A stretch of 64,000 nucleotides of DNA from Phycisphaeraceae bacterium (GTDB taxonomy: Bacteria > Planctomycetota > Phycisphaerae > Phycisphaerales > Phycisphaeraceae), in contig JADZCD010000034.1 of assembly GCA_020851735.1 (NCBI GenBank), positions 62,001 through 126,000 on the forward strand, in the 5' to 3' direction. Positions 9,167-17,642 of the stretch are shown here, piece by piece. Numbering within the stretch: position 1 is the first letter of the stretch; each line of letters starts with the position of its first letter. Under the pieces are notes generated by a model, which had not been told where the DNA came from, made no database searches, and was given only the letters and a program-made list of their open reading frames with translations. The translations under genes and the position numbers were made by a program.

Positions 9167-11998
9167 ATGAAACGGCAAACGTCTTGGGTGCGGTCTCTGT
9201 GGCTAATGGTGGGGCTGATCGCCAACTCCGCAGGGGCGGATATTTATCAATGGGAATGGATCGACCCAGCCCACCCGGAACTGGGCAAGCAGCAGAGCGC
9301 CACGTTATGCCCCGATGGAGCAGGGGTCAGCGCGACACCGGGGGCCAACCTGGGCAGCTTGAACCTGACAAAAGGCTATCTGCTCAACGTGAACCTTGGC
9401 GGCGCCAGTTTGTCCTACACGACTCTGGGCACCGCGGACCTAAGCCAAAGCGACCTGTCGAACGTCTACGGCTTTCGCGCCAACTTGAGCTCCGCGACGT
9501 TGGTGGGAGCCAACCTGACCAATGCCAATTTCACGGAAGTATCAGCGTCAGGCGCGAATTTCAGCGGGGCCGATCTGACCAACGCGAATTTTTCGTCCGG
9601 CGGAATGTTCGTTTTTACCTCATTGAACAACGCCAACCTCAGTAACACTACCCTGGCCGGCGCTGATTTCATGTACGCCGACGTGACCGGGGCCAATTTC
9701 ACCGACGCGGAAATTACCGGGGCCCATCTAAACGGCCTGACAGGCTTCAGTGCCGCCCAGTTGCAGTCTACCGCCAGCTATAAGCGATATGACCTTACTT
9801 ACATCGATTTTGAAGGCACTTCTCTGGGCGGTGTCAATTTGAGCGGCCAAAACCTCAGTCATTCCAACCTGAGTGGCGGCCTGGCCGGCGTCAATCTAGG
9901 CAACGCCCTAATCACCTACGCCGGCGTCAATGGAATAACCTCCACGCAACTCTATGCCACGGCCAGTTACGCCCAGCACGATCTACAGGGCATACGGGTT
10001 TATTCGGGCACCATGACCGGTTGGGATTTTTCCGGCCAAAACCTGACCAGCGCCGACTTTGGTACTGCCAATCTCAGCAACGCCAATTTTGCCGGCGCCA
10101 ATCTGACCGGCGTCAAAATGGTGACGGTAACGGGGGCCAACTTCACCAACGCACAGATCACCGGCCTGGATTTTGGCTCCGGTTCGACAACGACCGGCCT
10201 TACGCCTGCGCAGTTGATCTCCACCGCCAACTATGCCCAACATGACCTACACGGCATTAATTTCGCTCGCGCCTTGTTCGACGGTCTTGATTTAAGCGGC
10301 CAGAACCTCACCGGGGTAAAAGCCCAATACGCCACGCTCACCAATGTTGACTTCAGTGGCGCCGACTTGACCAATGCTGACTTCTATTACGGCGACGTCA
10401 CCGGCTCGGACTTCACCAACGCCACGATTACCGGCGTTTCCTTGCCCGCCACCCACTTTACCGTCGACCAGCTTTACTCCACCGCCAGCTATGCCGGCCA
10501 CAACCTCCAGGGCGTTTATTTCTGTGACATTCTCACTGGCGCGAATCTGTCTAATCAGAATCTAACCAATGCCATCTTGCGTTCATCGACCCTTATCGAC
10601 GCCAATTTGAATGGCGCAAACTTAAGTAACACCGACTTGCATCGCACCAACTTCACCAACGCCACCTTCGTCAATACGGAAATCGCCGGAGCCGACCTCA
10701 GCGAAGCCGTCGGTTTCACTCCCGACCAGCTTTACGCCACCGCCAATTACCAGCGGGGCGATCTAAGCGGCATTAGTTTCTACAAACTTAACTTGACGGG
10801 CTGCGATTTCCGCGGCCAGACACTTCTTGACACCTCGTTCGGTTCGACCAATCTAACCAACGCCAATTTCACTGAAACCGACCTATCCGCTCTCAATCTT
10901 ACCGGTACCCTCACCGGCGCTATCTTCACCAACGCCAACGTCACGCACACCTTCTTCGGCAGCAGCCTGACGGCGGCACAGCTTTACACCACCATGAACT
11001 ATCAGCATCACGATCTTTTCGGCATCACGCTGCGCAGCGTCACCATGGTCGGAGCTGATTTTGCCAAGCTGAACCTAACCGACGCCGACCTGGCTGGCAG
11101 CTACAACACCCGCGGCAATCTGACGGGCGCGAATTTCACCGGTGCTGATCTGGCGGGCGCTTCCCTTAACTACAACGACCTGACCAATGCCAACTTCTCC
11201 GGCGCCAACCTCACCAACGCCTCTCTCGGCTCGTTCGTAGTGGCCACCAACATGAACCTCACCGGCGCCGACGCCCGTGGCGCCAAGAGTATGCCGAATC
11301 TATCGACGGCGACGACAACCAACCTGATCCGCACCGACGGCACCATCCAAGGCCTGAACTTAACCGGCGACAAGACGCTGCTGGTGCGCGATTACGACGG
11401 CGACCCTGAACGCAGCCTCGCCCCCATCGCCATCACTGTCCAGACCGCCCTGACCATGGACGCCACCAGCGTGCTGGCCCTGCTGTTCGAGGCCGACGCC
11501 TGGGACTCAACGATCAGCTTCACTTCGGGCATCCCCGTGCAGTTGGCCGGCCTTTTGAAGCTGGACCTGGTCGCCGGGTTGGATCCCGCGGGCCAGGTGG
11601 GCCGCACCTTCACGCTGTTTAACTGGACCGGCGTAACGCCCAGCGGCACGATGGCGATTGACAGCCCCTATCGTTGGGACTTGGCCAACCTCTACACCAC
11701 CGGCCAAGCCACCTTCTTAGGGGCATGGCTCCGCGGCGACTTTGACGGCAACGGCGTGCTGACGTTGTCCGACATCAACCCCTTCAAGTTGGCCCTGACC
11801 GACCTCGCCGCCTGGCAGGCTCAGAATCCGGGCATTCCCTTGTCTTATGTTGATCCCAACGGCGACGGGGTGGTTACCCTCTCGGATATCCCTGACTTCC
11901 AGGCCGCCTTGGCCGGCGGCGCGTCGTCCGAAGTCCCCGAACCAGCCATCGCCGCCGTGCTGCTGCTGGGAGCCATCGGATTGGTCCGCCGCAGGTAA
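9167..11998 (+). CDS. exported pentapeptide-repeat protein with dockerin-like and PEP-CTERM C-terminus
   Basis: A 943-residue protein. Start ATG 9167 follows GGGGAGA and gives a signal peptide (MKRQTSWVRSLWLMVGLIAN, then an AGA-type cleavage site). Most of the chain (about residues 70-730) is built from A(D/N)L/F-type pentapeptides, such as GANLTNANFTEV. These are arranged in larger modules of about 80 residues, each with a conserved spacer of the TxxQLYxTASYxxxDLxGI type, so the right-handed beta-helix is interrupted at regular intervals. Near the C-terminus are two Asp/Asn-rich calcium-type loops (DFDGNGVLTLSDI and DPNGDGVVTLSDI), as in dockerin-like repeats, followed by VPEPAIAAVLLLGAIGL and a basic end, a PEP-CTERM sorting signal. 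Expected to be exported and processed by an exosortase/archaeosortase-like system; function unknown. Confidence 0.88.
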   Translation: MKRQTSWVRSLWLMVGLIANSAGADIYQWEWIDPAHPELGKQQSATLCPDGAGVSATPGANLGSLNLTKGYLLNVNLGGASLSYTTLGTADLSQSDLSNVYGFRANLSSATLVGANLTNANFTEVSASGANFSGADLTNANFSSGGMFVFTSLNNANLSNTTLAGADFMYADVTGANFTDAEITGAHLNGLTGFSAAQLQSTASYKRYDLTYIDFEGTSLGGVNLSGQNLSHSNLSGGLAGVNLGNALITYAGVNGITSTQLYATASYAQHDLQGIRVYSGTMTGWDFSGQNLTSADFGTANLSNANFAGANLTGVKMVTVTGANFTNAQITGLDFGSGSTTTGLTPAQLISTANYAQHDLHGINFARALFDGLDLSGQNLTGVKAQYATLTNVDFSGADLTNADFYYGDVTGSDFTNATITGVSLPATHFTVDQLYSTASYAGHNLQGVYFCDILTGANLSNQNLTNAILRSSTLIDANLNGANLSNTDLHRTNFTNATFVNTEIAGADLSEAVGFTPDQLYATANYQRGDLSGISFYKLNLTGCDFRGQTLLDTSFGSTNLTNANFTETDLSALNLTGTLTGAIFTNANVTHTFFGSSLTAAQLYTTMNYQHHDLFGITLRSVTMVGADFAKLNLTDADLAGSYNTRGNLTGANFTGADLAGASLNYNDLTNANFSGANLTNASLGSFVVATNMNLTGADARGAKSMPNLSTATTTNLIRTDGTIQGLNLTGDKTLLVRDYDGDPERSLAPIAITVQTALTMDATSVLALLFEADAWDSTISFTSGIPVQLAGLLKLDLVAGLDPAGQVGRTFTLFNWTGVTPSGTMAIDSPYRWDLANLYTTGQATFLGAWLRGDFDGNGVLTLSDINPFKLALTDLAAWQAQNPGIPLSYVDPNGDGVVTLSDIPDFQAALAGGASSEVPEPAIAAVLLLGAIGLVRRR

Positions 11999-12373
11999 TC
12001 TCGTTGGCTAAGTCTGCAATCAGGCGTTGGCACTGACGATCGCAATGAATTCCAAAGCCTGTCATGTGCCGCGCGGATAATGCGCCAGCCAGGATCGCCG
12101 GGCCGAATCCCCGCCACGATCCTGCCGATCGCCCTTTTGCGCCATCCCAGCCTGTCGTCAAAAATAGAAATCTTGCCTATCCTGATTGTCGCTCATAGAC
12201 TGCCAACAAGGTCCCCATCGCCCCTCGAGGCGGAAGGATGATCTGCCTTGGGGTCAGGATGCCGGCGGCAGCCAACGGCTCCTGGGGGCGACGGGTTAGC
12301 GAAACCAATGGCAAGAGAGCGAAATCGCCGGCAAGAGCTCCCTTTTTTCGTGCAACCGACAAGGAGTTTGACC
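11999..12373. other. intergenic, no gene seen
   Basis: About 375 bases between the pentapeptide gene and the C45-type hydrolase gene. Possible ORFs on either strand lack family signals and overlap each other. No clear terminator or consensus promoter was found; the downstream gene has a good ribosome-binding site (AAGGAG) at its start. Confidence 0.35.
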
Positions 12374-13639
12374 ATGCAGCGTACGACGTGGGTAGCCATC
12401 AGCCTGCTATGTGCAGCCATCTGGGCATCCTCGGCTTGGGCGAAGGAGGTCCAAGTCATCGCCCGCCAGGGCCACAGCATCCGCGGAACCCTTGACGGCC
12501 AGGCGGTGCTGGTGCTGCGCGGCGACGCCTACGAACGCGGCTATGCCCACGGCTACCTGGGGGCGAAAGAAATCCTCGGCTCGATGCAGGTCATGCTGCC
12601 GATCCTGGAAGGCAAGGCCCCCGGAACGTGGGAAGGCAAGTTCACGCCGCTCATGAAACAATTCGAGTTTTCGCCACGCTACGAAAAGGAACTCCAGGGC
12701 CTGCTCGACGGCATCCAGGCCGCCCTGCCGGACGCCAAGGACCGTTGGCTCGCGCCGCTGGGCCGCGAGGTGACGATCGACGACCTGAAAGTCAATCAAT
12801 GCCTAGGCGACATCCTGGGCATGGCCTGCAGCTCGTTTTCCGTCTGGGGGCCGATGACCGACGACGGGCAGCCGGTGACCGCCCGGAACCTGGATTACAT
12901 CGCCTTCCCCGTGCGGCAGTATTCGGTGATCGTGGCCGAGGAACCCACCGAGCCGGGCCTTAAGAAAACCATCGACCTGGCGTTCTTCGGCGGCGTCGGC
13001 GCCTCGACGGTGATGAACCAGGACGGCCTGTTCGCCGCCATCCACGACGGAAACGTGAAAGTTCCCACGCCCGACGGCGTGAAGCTCACGTCGCGGGCCC
13101 TGGCGTTGCGGACCGTGGTGGAAACCGCCGACCCGCTCCAGGGCGCTGCCGGCATCGCCCAAGCCCTGCGCGGAGTTCAGCCGGGGATGTCGACCAGTCT
13201 GCACATCAGCTGCCCGATCGTGGCCGGCAACCCCGCGACGGAGCCGGGCGTGATCGAGTGGGACGCCCGCCCCGAAGGCGACGGCGTCACCGTTCGCCAG
13301 GGCAAGATGAAGGGCGGCAACCTGGGCCTGGTCTGCACCAACCACTTTGCCAAGCGTGAGGACGCGGACGCAGCCGGCAACACCGTCGAACGGTTTTCGA
13401 CGCTGTCGCAAAACTTGCGTCAAGCCGGCACCAAACAGGAAAAGGTGGGGCTAACCGAGGCCAAAGGCATGCTCGACACCGTGGGCCGCAACGGCGAACG
13501 CGTCACGTTCCTGTCCTGCGTGGTCTGGCCAGCCAAGCGGGAAATCGCTCTGGGCATTTCGCCAGAGCAGGGCGTTTCCGCCACACGCGCGGAAAAGTGG
13601 GTGGAGTTCTCGTGGGAAGATATCTTCGCGGCGGAATGA
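12374..13639 (+). CDS. exported C45-family Ntn hydrolase (acyl-transferase/amidase-like)
   Basis: A 421-residue protein. Start ATG 12374 is preceded by AAGGAG and gives a signal peptide (MQRTTWVAISLLCAAIWASS with SAWA cleavage). The segment RGDAYERGYAHGYLGAKEI is typical of C45/phospholipase B-like proteins. Cys152, in GMACSSFSVWG, is the probable N-terminal nucleophile after autocleavage, and NLDYIAF and MNQDGLFAAIHDGN match conserved strands of the choloylglycine hydrolase/acyl-CoA:6-APA acyltransferase fold. Such enzymes cleave or transfer acyl groups at amide bonds (penicillins, bile salts, N-acyl amino acids); the substrate here is unknown. No partner gene is adjacent. Confidence 0.8.
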   Translation: MQRTTWVAISLLCAAIWASSAWAKEVQVIARQGHSIRGTLDGQAVLVLRGDAYERGYAHGYLGAKEILGSMQVMLPILEGKAPGTWEGKFTPLMKQFEFSPRYEKELQGLLDGIQAALPDAKDRWLAPLGREVTIDDLKVNQCLGDILGMACSSFSVWGPMTDDGQPVTARNLDYIAFPVRQYSVIVAEEPTEPGLKKTIDLAFFGGVGASTVMNQDGLFAAIHDGNVKVPTPDGVKLTSRALALRTVVETADPLQGAAGIAQALRGVQPGMSTSLHISCPIVAGNPATEPGVIEWDARPEGDGVTVRQGKMKGGNLGLVCTNHFAKREDADAAGNTVERFSTLSQNLRQAGTKQEKVGLTEAKGMLDTVGRNGERVTFLSCVVWPAKREIALGISPEQGVSATRAEKWVEFSWEDIFAAE

Positions 13640-13690
13640 CTGGTAGGAAATCCGCTTCCAGGCGGGCCGGCGTCAGGGGCTTGGAGGGGT
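13640..13690. repeat. downstream repeat copy 1 (pairs with 15863-15915)
   Basis: Directly after the stop of the C45-type gene. Shares TTCCAGGCGGGCCGGCGTCA plus GGGG and a G-rich tail with the copy at 15863-15915, which directly follows the PEP-CTERM gene. Preceding bases (TGGTAGGAAATC versus TGATAGGACATC) are also similar, so the repeat is about 45-50 bases. No rho-independent T-tract follows. Confidence 0.7.
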
Positions 13691-13720
13691 GAGGGGTTAA
13701 CTGTTTTTTGGTGATTTTTC

Positions 13721-13748
13721 TTGATAAAGGACAACGAGGGGCTATTAT
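13721..13748 (+). promoter_or_regulatory. promoter for the PEP-CTERM protein gene
   Basis: -35 TTGATA (13721-13726), 16-base spacer, -10 TATTAT (13743-13748). The ATG at 13778 lies about 30 bases downstream, which supports that start over the longer in-frame extension beginning at 13721, which would run through the promoter. Confidence 0.6.
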
Positions 13749-13777
13749 TCAAGTACACGTCTATTCCAGGGTACCCT

Positions 13778-15862
13778 ATGCCCACGACCAAGCGATTGCC
13801 GGCAACGTTGCTCATTATCAGCATCTTAGTCTTACTCTTTCCGGCTCCGCCCGCGTTGGCGGCTGATCGCTACTGGGTCGGCGGGTCGGGCGACTGGAGT
13901 GATCCGGCAAACTGGTCGGCTACGGCGGGCGGACCGGGGGGCGCAGGGGTGCCGGGGGTGAAAGACAAGGTCTTGCTCCTGCAATCGGATGCGGCCAATC
14001 GGCTCGTCACCTACAGCGCCGCCGGGCCGGCCCCGGCGCTCGGCGACCTGAACTTGGATGCCACCGGCAGCGGGAACATGACGCTGTCCATCACCGGGGG
14101 CGAGTTACTGCCGAATGTGATGAAAGTCGGCAGCGACGGCCGTGCCGCCGTGACGCAGTCCGGTGGGACCATAGGGCCGAAGTTCAGCTTATACGTCGGT
14201 TGGGATGGCGGCTCATCCGGAACCTACGACCTGCAATCAGGAGAACTGACCACAAGCTCCACGCTCATCGGCGATCCCTGGGGTGGCGGCAGCGGCGGGA
14301 GCTTCCTCCAATCCGGAGGCACGCATACCACGGATTCCCTGAATCTCGAAGGTCAATATCATCTGGAGGGCACCGGTGTACTCACGCCCGAATCCGTGAA
14401 TATAAGCGGTACCTTTTCCCAGACAGGCGGCTCGCACACCGCTCAGATGATGACCATCAAGCGACAGGGCCGCTACGAGTGGACCGGCGGCTCACTTGCC
14501 ATCAGTTATGGATGGGTGATCGGCTCGCCCGGACAGCCCCCCGCACAGTTCATCTTTCCATCGTCGCCGTCCTCGCTGTCGGTCAACGGCATCGTCGACT
14601 TCGGGGCTCGCACGCTGACCAACGCCGGCAACGCTTCCGTCACGCTCGGCCCGGAATCCCTGCTGATCCATGATGCCGGCGACAACCCCGCGGCGGGCTT
14701 CGGCAGCTTCACCAATCAAGGCATGACGCATGTCCGGGGCACCACGCTGACCATTCCAGCCGGGAAGACGGTGGGCGGCACCGGCAGCATCAGCGATCCG
14801 GTCGATGTCTGGGGCACGATTGACGCCGACGGCAGCATGATCACTCTGAGTAACACCGTCACGATTCATCCTGACGCCTATCTTAACGGCGTCATTCTAA
14901 GGCCCACAAGCGAACCTTCGGTGATGTACGGGGGCCGGATGGACCACGGGGGCATCGATTCCTTCACCACCCTCCGGACGGCCGGGAGATTCGTACAGTA
15001 TGATGGCGTGATTGAGCATGGCTTTGTGCGCATCATGGGATATGAAGGCAAGGAGACTGTCTATGAAATGCACGGCGGGACGCTCTCCACGGGGATCTTC
15101 TGGCTTGGCGATGGCTCGCCGTTTGGTGCCGGGCCGGCGCGCTTTGAACAAACTGGCGGGGATGTCATTCACGAGGGGAATACCGCCTATCCCATATATA
15201 TCCGGTCGGCCACGGCGTCAGCCCCATCGACTTACGTGATGTCGGGCGGCACACTGCACGCCATGAACGGTCTTGCCGCGGGGACAGTTTCTGGCAACGG
15301 CCGCGAGGTGCTGCAAATCACCGACCCCTCCGTGGGCATCACCATTGGACGGTACTTCGCCCTGGGGAAGACGGCTGAGTTCGAAGCCGTCAGCGGGACG
15401 AGCATTCATCTTGACGATGCGTACTTTGACGTCCAAGGCGCCGATCCGCTCAAGGTCGCCGGCCTGGAGAACCTCACGCTGATCTTCGCGGGCGATCCAG
15501 CCGAAGCCAAGAGCCTGGAAGTCGCCGGCCTGGACCTGGGCGCGGTCCTCGCCGGCTACGACGCCAACTTCGCCCTGGATACCCTCCAGATCGGCAGCGA
15601 TGACGGATTCGGTTGGGCCAAGCTCGTGGACGTGTACAACAACTCCCTCGCCAACGGCCTTCCCGAGGCTCTTTACGTCGAGCATTTAGTGCTGGGGGCC
15701 GGCTCCATCCTCGATCTTAACGGCCGGAACCTTTACTATCAGACGTTCACCGACCTGGGCGGGACGGTCAACCTTAACGGCGGGCAGCTTGTGCTTGTGC
15801 CTGAACCCACCGCGATCGTTGGGCTGGCCTGGCTGTGTCTGCTGCTTGGACGACGGCGTTGA
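13778..15862 (+). CDS. exported PEP-CTERM surface protein with beta-helix-like repeats
   Basis: A 694-residue protein starting at ATG 13778 with a signal peptide (LLIISILVLLFPAPPALAAD). The mature N-terminus has the motif RYWVGGSGDWSDPANWSA, common in autotransporter-like and planctomycete exported proteins. Repeats of the type LLxQSGGTHTTDSLNLEG and Gly/Thr-rich strands suggest a parallel beta-helix. The C-terminus (LVPEPTAIVGLAWLCLLLGR plus arginines) is a PEP-CTERM signal: PEP motif, hydrophobic helix, basic end. Function unknown; likely anchored or released through exosortase processing, like the pentapeptide protein upstream. Confidence 0.82.
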   Translation: MPTTKRLPATLLIISILVLLFPAPPALAADRYWVGGSGDWSDPANWSATAGGPGGAGVPGVKDKVLLLQSDAANRLVTYSAAGPAPALGDLNLDATGSGNMTLSITGGELLPNVMKVGSDGRAAVTQSGGTIGPKFSLYVGWDGGSSGTYDLQSGELTTSSTLIGDPWGGGSGGSFLQSGGTHTTDSLNLEGQYHLEGTGVLTPESVNISGTFSQTGGSHTAQMMTIKRQGRYEWTGGSLAISYGWVIGSPGQPPAQFIFPSSPSSLSVNGIVDFGARTLTNAGNASVTLGPESLLIHDAGDNPAAGFGSFTNQGMTHVRGTTLTIPAGKTVGGTGSISDPVDVWGTIDADGSMITLSNTVTIHPDAYLNGVILRPTSEPSVMYGGRMDHGGIDSFTTLRTAGRFVQYDGVIEHGFVRIMGYEGKETVYEMHGGTLSTGIFWLGDGSPFGAGPARFEQTGGDVIHEGNTAYPIYIRSATASAPSTYVMSGGTLHAMNGLAAGTVSGNGREVLQITDPSVGITIGRYFALGKTAEFEAVSGTSIHLDDAYFDVQGADPLKVAGLENLTLIFAGDPAEAKSLEVAGLDLGAVLAGYDANFALDTLQIGSDDGFGWAKLVDVYNNSLANGLPEALYVEHLVLGAGSILDLNGRNLYYQTFTDLGGTVNLNGGQLVLVPEPTAIVGLAWLCLLLGRRR

Positions 15863-15915
15863 TCACTGATAGGACATCGATTCCAGGCGGGCCGGCGTCA
15901 GGGGGTTGGGGAGAG
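15863..15915. repeat. downstream repeat copy 2 (pairs with 13640-13690)
   Basis: Second copy of the roughly 50-base repeat, immediately after the PEP-CTERM stop codon. The shared core is TTCCAGGCGGGCCGGCGTCA followed by GGGG and a purine-rich tail. Both copies sit at the same distance from an upstream stop codon and in the same orientation. Confidence 0.7.
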
Positions 15916-15948
15916 GAGAAAACTACGCGGTTTGGCGGTGATTCGGCG

Positions 15949-16248
15949 TCATTGAGTTCGGCGACAGCTCATCTCGTGGAGCTTCTGGATGTCGCCGGCG
16001 GCCAACGCCTGTTTCTTGGCTCGCGACCACTTCTTGATCTGTATTTCGCGTTTTCGAGCCTGTGCCATCGTCGGAAAGGACTCTGAGTAGAGGAGCGTGA
16101 CCGGTCGTCGGCAGGCCGTAAAACGAGGCCCCCGGCCTGTGTTGTGAGTGTCCACGCGCGCAGCGAGTGCCGTCGTGGAGCCAACGTAGTATGCACCGTC
16201 AGCACAGCCAAGGATATAGACAAAGCAGCAACCGCCAGTTGCGTTCAC
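15949..16248 (-). CDS. GIY-YIG domain protein (UPF0213/YhbQ-like)
   Basis: The minus-strand frame encodes a compact GIY-YIG nuclease domain: FVYILGCADGAYYVGSTTAL, then a conserved Arg (LAARVDTHN), then a Glu/Lys-rich helix (AQARKREIQIKKWSRAKKQA). The frame is open to ATG 16359, but the extra 37 residues would run through a hairpin next to the att site and show no conservation. I prefer GTG 16248, giving 99 residues, close to the usual 80-100. Single-domain members of this family are often of unknown role and abundant in planctomycetes. It flanks the left end of the ssrA element on the host side. Confidence 0.78.
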   Translation of the reverse strand: MNATGGCCFVYILGCADGAYYVGSTTALAARVDTHNTGRGPRFTACRRPVTLLYSESFPTMAQARKREIQIKKWSRAKKQALAAGDIQKLHEMSCRRTQ

Positions 16249-16342
16249 GAAAGTCCCTTGATTCAAACTCCGGCATTCGACTCGCTGGTTCTCTTGCCGT
16301 CGAAAGCCTGAGCGGTTGATGAAGATGGCTCGCCATGAGCGA

Positions 16343-16361
16343 GCGTGGGTGCAACCCACGC
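16343..16361. terminator. hairpin, probable original terminator stem of ssrA displaced by the element
   Basis: Perfect inverted repeat GCGTGGGT-GCA-ACCCACGC, just outside the left att site on the host side. In an uninterrupted chromosome it would lie a few bases after the 3' end of tmRNA (minus strand) and could act as its terminator or processing boundary. In this chromosome it is about 6.9 kb away from ssrA. Confidence 0.45.
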
Positions 16362-16367
16362 GAGTCG

Positions 16368-16398
16368 AATGGAGCCGGGGGAATCGAACCCCCGTCCC
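16368..16398. other. attL: attL: duplicated 3' end of ssrA, left boundary of the integrated element
   Basis: The 31-base segment (AATGGAGCCGGGGGAATCG and the following ACCCCCGTCCC) matches 23245-23276 except for one G in the G-run (five here, six there). The copy at 23245 is the real tmRNA 3' end (T arm and acceptor stem), so this copy is the partial duplicate made by site-specific integration. The missing base would spoil the T-arm/acceptor junction if this copy were used as tmRNA. Confidence 0.85.
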
Positions 16399-16581
16399 AC
16401 AAATAGCAAAGTCCTATCTGACAAAGACTTAGAAGAATCTGAAAAATCAAGTGTCGCATTTTTGAGCGCACTTGAGCCGAAAATCGACCCAAAACTACGC
16501 GCGATCATCACCGCCTGGCCGAGACTGGATGAGAACACCCGGCAGGCGATGGTGCGGCTGGTGGAAGGGGGTGGGGCGTGA
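16399..16581 (+). pseudogene. orphaned C-terminal segment of the integrase frame (restored only on excision)
   Basis: An open frame enters from att (GESNPRP) and continues for 60 codons (TNSKVLSDKDLEESEKSSVA ... ITAWPRLDENTRQAMVRL) to TGA 16579-16581. There is no plausible start of its own. The same frame crosses attR in the integrase gene. Joining attR-left to attL-right, as in the circular form, fuses integrase residue Pro437 directly to this segment without frameshift, giving a 497-residue protein. Its AIITAWPxLxxxxR-type end resembles the extreme C-terminus of many phage-type integrases. It overlaps the start of the next gene by four bases (GTGA). Confidence 0.72.
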
Positions 16582-17150
16582 AGACCTTGACCCCTAAGCA
16601 ACGGCGCTTCGTGGACCTATACGTTCATGGTGGCGATGGCGTATCACCTGGCTCCGCCGCTGCCGCCTGGCGGGCGGCTTGCCCTGGAGCTAAGGCACGT
16701 TCATCTGCCTACCGAATGCTCCGCCAGGCTGCTGTGCAGATGGCCATCCAAGCGGCCCAAGATGAGCTACGGCGCAACTACCGAATCACCTTGGAACAGC
16801 ACCTGACCCGCCTGGATGAGGTGAGGTCAGCGGCGATGGAAGCCGGGAACTACAGCGCTGCTGTTAGGGCTGAGGTGGCACTTGGGCAGGCCTGCGGCTT
16901 CTACACCGCTAGAAGCCTCAACCTGAACGTTGGCCTTGAGGTGGGCAGCAGCGCGAACCTGGAGAACCGTATCGCGGCGATGGTAGCGGAGCACCCGTCC
17001 CTGGCTGGCGTCCTACAACGTGCCCTTGCGGGGGGGGTCATCGAATCACAGGCCGAGGGGGGGGCGGTCCCCCAACTGGCGAGCGCACCCGTCCCCGTAT
17101 CCCTCTCCCATTATCCGCGTCCAGATTTCGAGGTGCCCAACAATGTCTAA
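16578..17150 (+). CDS. phage terminase small subunit-like protein
   Basis: A 190-residue protein starting GTG 16578 inside the stop of the preceding frame (GTGA overlap). The N-terminus LTPKQRRFVDLYVHGGD, followed by an SAAAAWRAA-type helix and SSAYRMLRQAAVQMAI, is the HTH signature of the terminase_2 small-subunit family (TerS), which recognises phage DNA for packaging. The central ITLEQHLTRLDEVRSAAMEA helix also fits. No large terminase or structural gene is present in the element, as in phage satellites that redirect a helper's packaging. The C-terminal 50 residues are Pro/Ala-rich and unconserved. Confidence 0.72.
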   Translation: MKTLTPKQRRFVDLYVHGGDGVSPGSAAAAWRAACPGAKARSSAYRMLRQAAVQMAIQAAQDELRRNYRITLEQHLTRLDEVRSAAMEAGNYSAAVRAEVALGQACGFYTARSLNLNVGLEVGSSANLENRIAAMVAEHPSLAGVLQRALAGGVIESQAEGGAVPQLASAPVPVSLSHYPRPDFEVPNNV

Positions 17151-17355
17151 CACCCATGAACTCATCACCGAGCGACTGAAGGAAGCCCAGCGGCTACTGG
17201 CAACTTCCCGCACCCAACTACAGCACTGGAGGGAGAACGAGCAACAGGCCCTTTTAGTGGTGTCGGCCCTTCGGAAATTACAGCGTGAACTCTCTGACAC
17301 TGACAAAAATACCCCCCACGGCCCCGTAAACCCTAATTTTGTCACACGACAATAA
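17143..17355 (+). CDS. small coiled-coil protein of unknown function, 70 aa
   Basis: Starts ATG 17143, overlapping the TerS-like gene by eight bases. Sequence MSNTHELITERLKEAQRLLA and onward is a charged heptad-like helix (about residues 5-50) followed by a short polar tail. No family recognised. Position and overlap suggest translation coupled to the preceding gene. Confidence 0.55.
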   Translation: MSNTHELITERLKEAQRLLATSRTQLQHWRENEQQALLVVSALRKLQRELSDTDKNTPHGPVNPNFVTRQ

Positions 17356-17381
17356 CCTCTTTTGACAAAGGAAAACGAATC

Positions 17382-17642
17382 ATGACTACGAACACTAAAC
17401 CGGAAATGCGTTGGGTTGACTTCATCTGTAGCGCCCCCGCCGATCTTGGGCTGATGCGGCTGAGCGACGAGCTTTCGCAGATTGCCCGCGATCAGGGCGA
17501 GCCGATTGAGGTGCTGATTGCTGACGCGCTGACGTTGTATCTGCACTTGACGGACGATAAGCGCCGGACGCAGGCCCGCGATGCCCGACTTCTATCCGCT
17601 GATGAATCAAGCGACTTCACCCCCATTACACCTAAGTTTTGA
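17382..17642 (+). CDS. unknown small protein, 86 aa
   Basis: ATG 17382 preceded by AAAGGAAAACG, a good ribosome-binding site. Begins MTTNTKPEMRWVDFICSAPA; the middle part (GLMRLSDELSQIARDQGEPI EVLI...) looks helical and could form a ribbon-helix-helix-like or regulatory fold, but there is no firm match. Its leader (ATAACCTCTTTTGACAAAGG) closely resembles the leader of the next gene, hinting at shared control or local duplication. Confidence 0.5.
   Translation: MTTNTKPEMRWVDFICSAPADLGLMRLSDELSQIARDQGEPIEVLIADALTLYLHLTDDKRRTQARDARLLSADESSDFTPITPKF

Noticed and set aside
16368-16411. tRNA or second tmRNA gene at the left boundary
   Set aside because: Only the T arm and acceptor part is present and one base is missing; it is the att duplicate, not a full RNA gene.
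16345-16581. 78-codon gene starting at ATG 16345
   Set aside because: The ATG lies in the displaced hairpin on the host side and the frame passes through att. I treat 16399-16581 as the orphan integrase tail instead.
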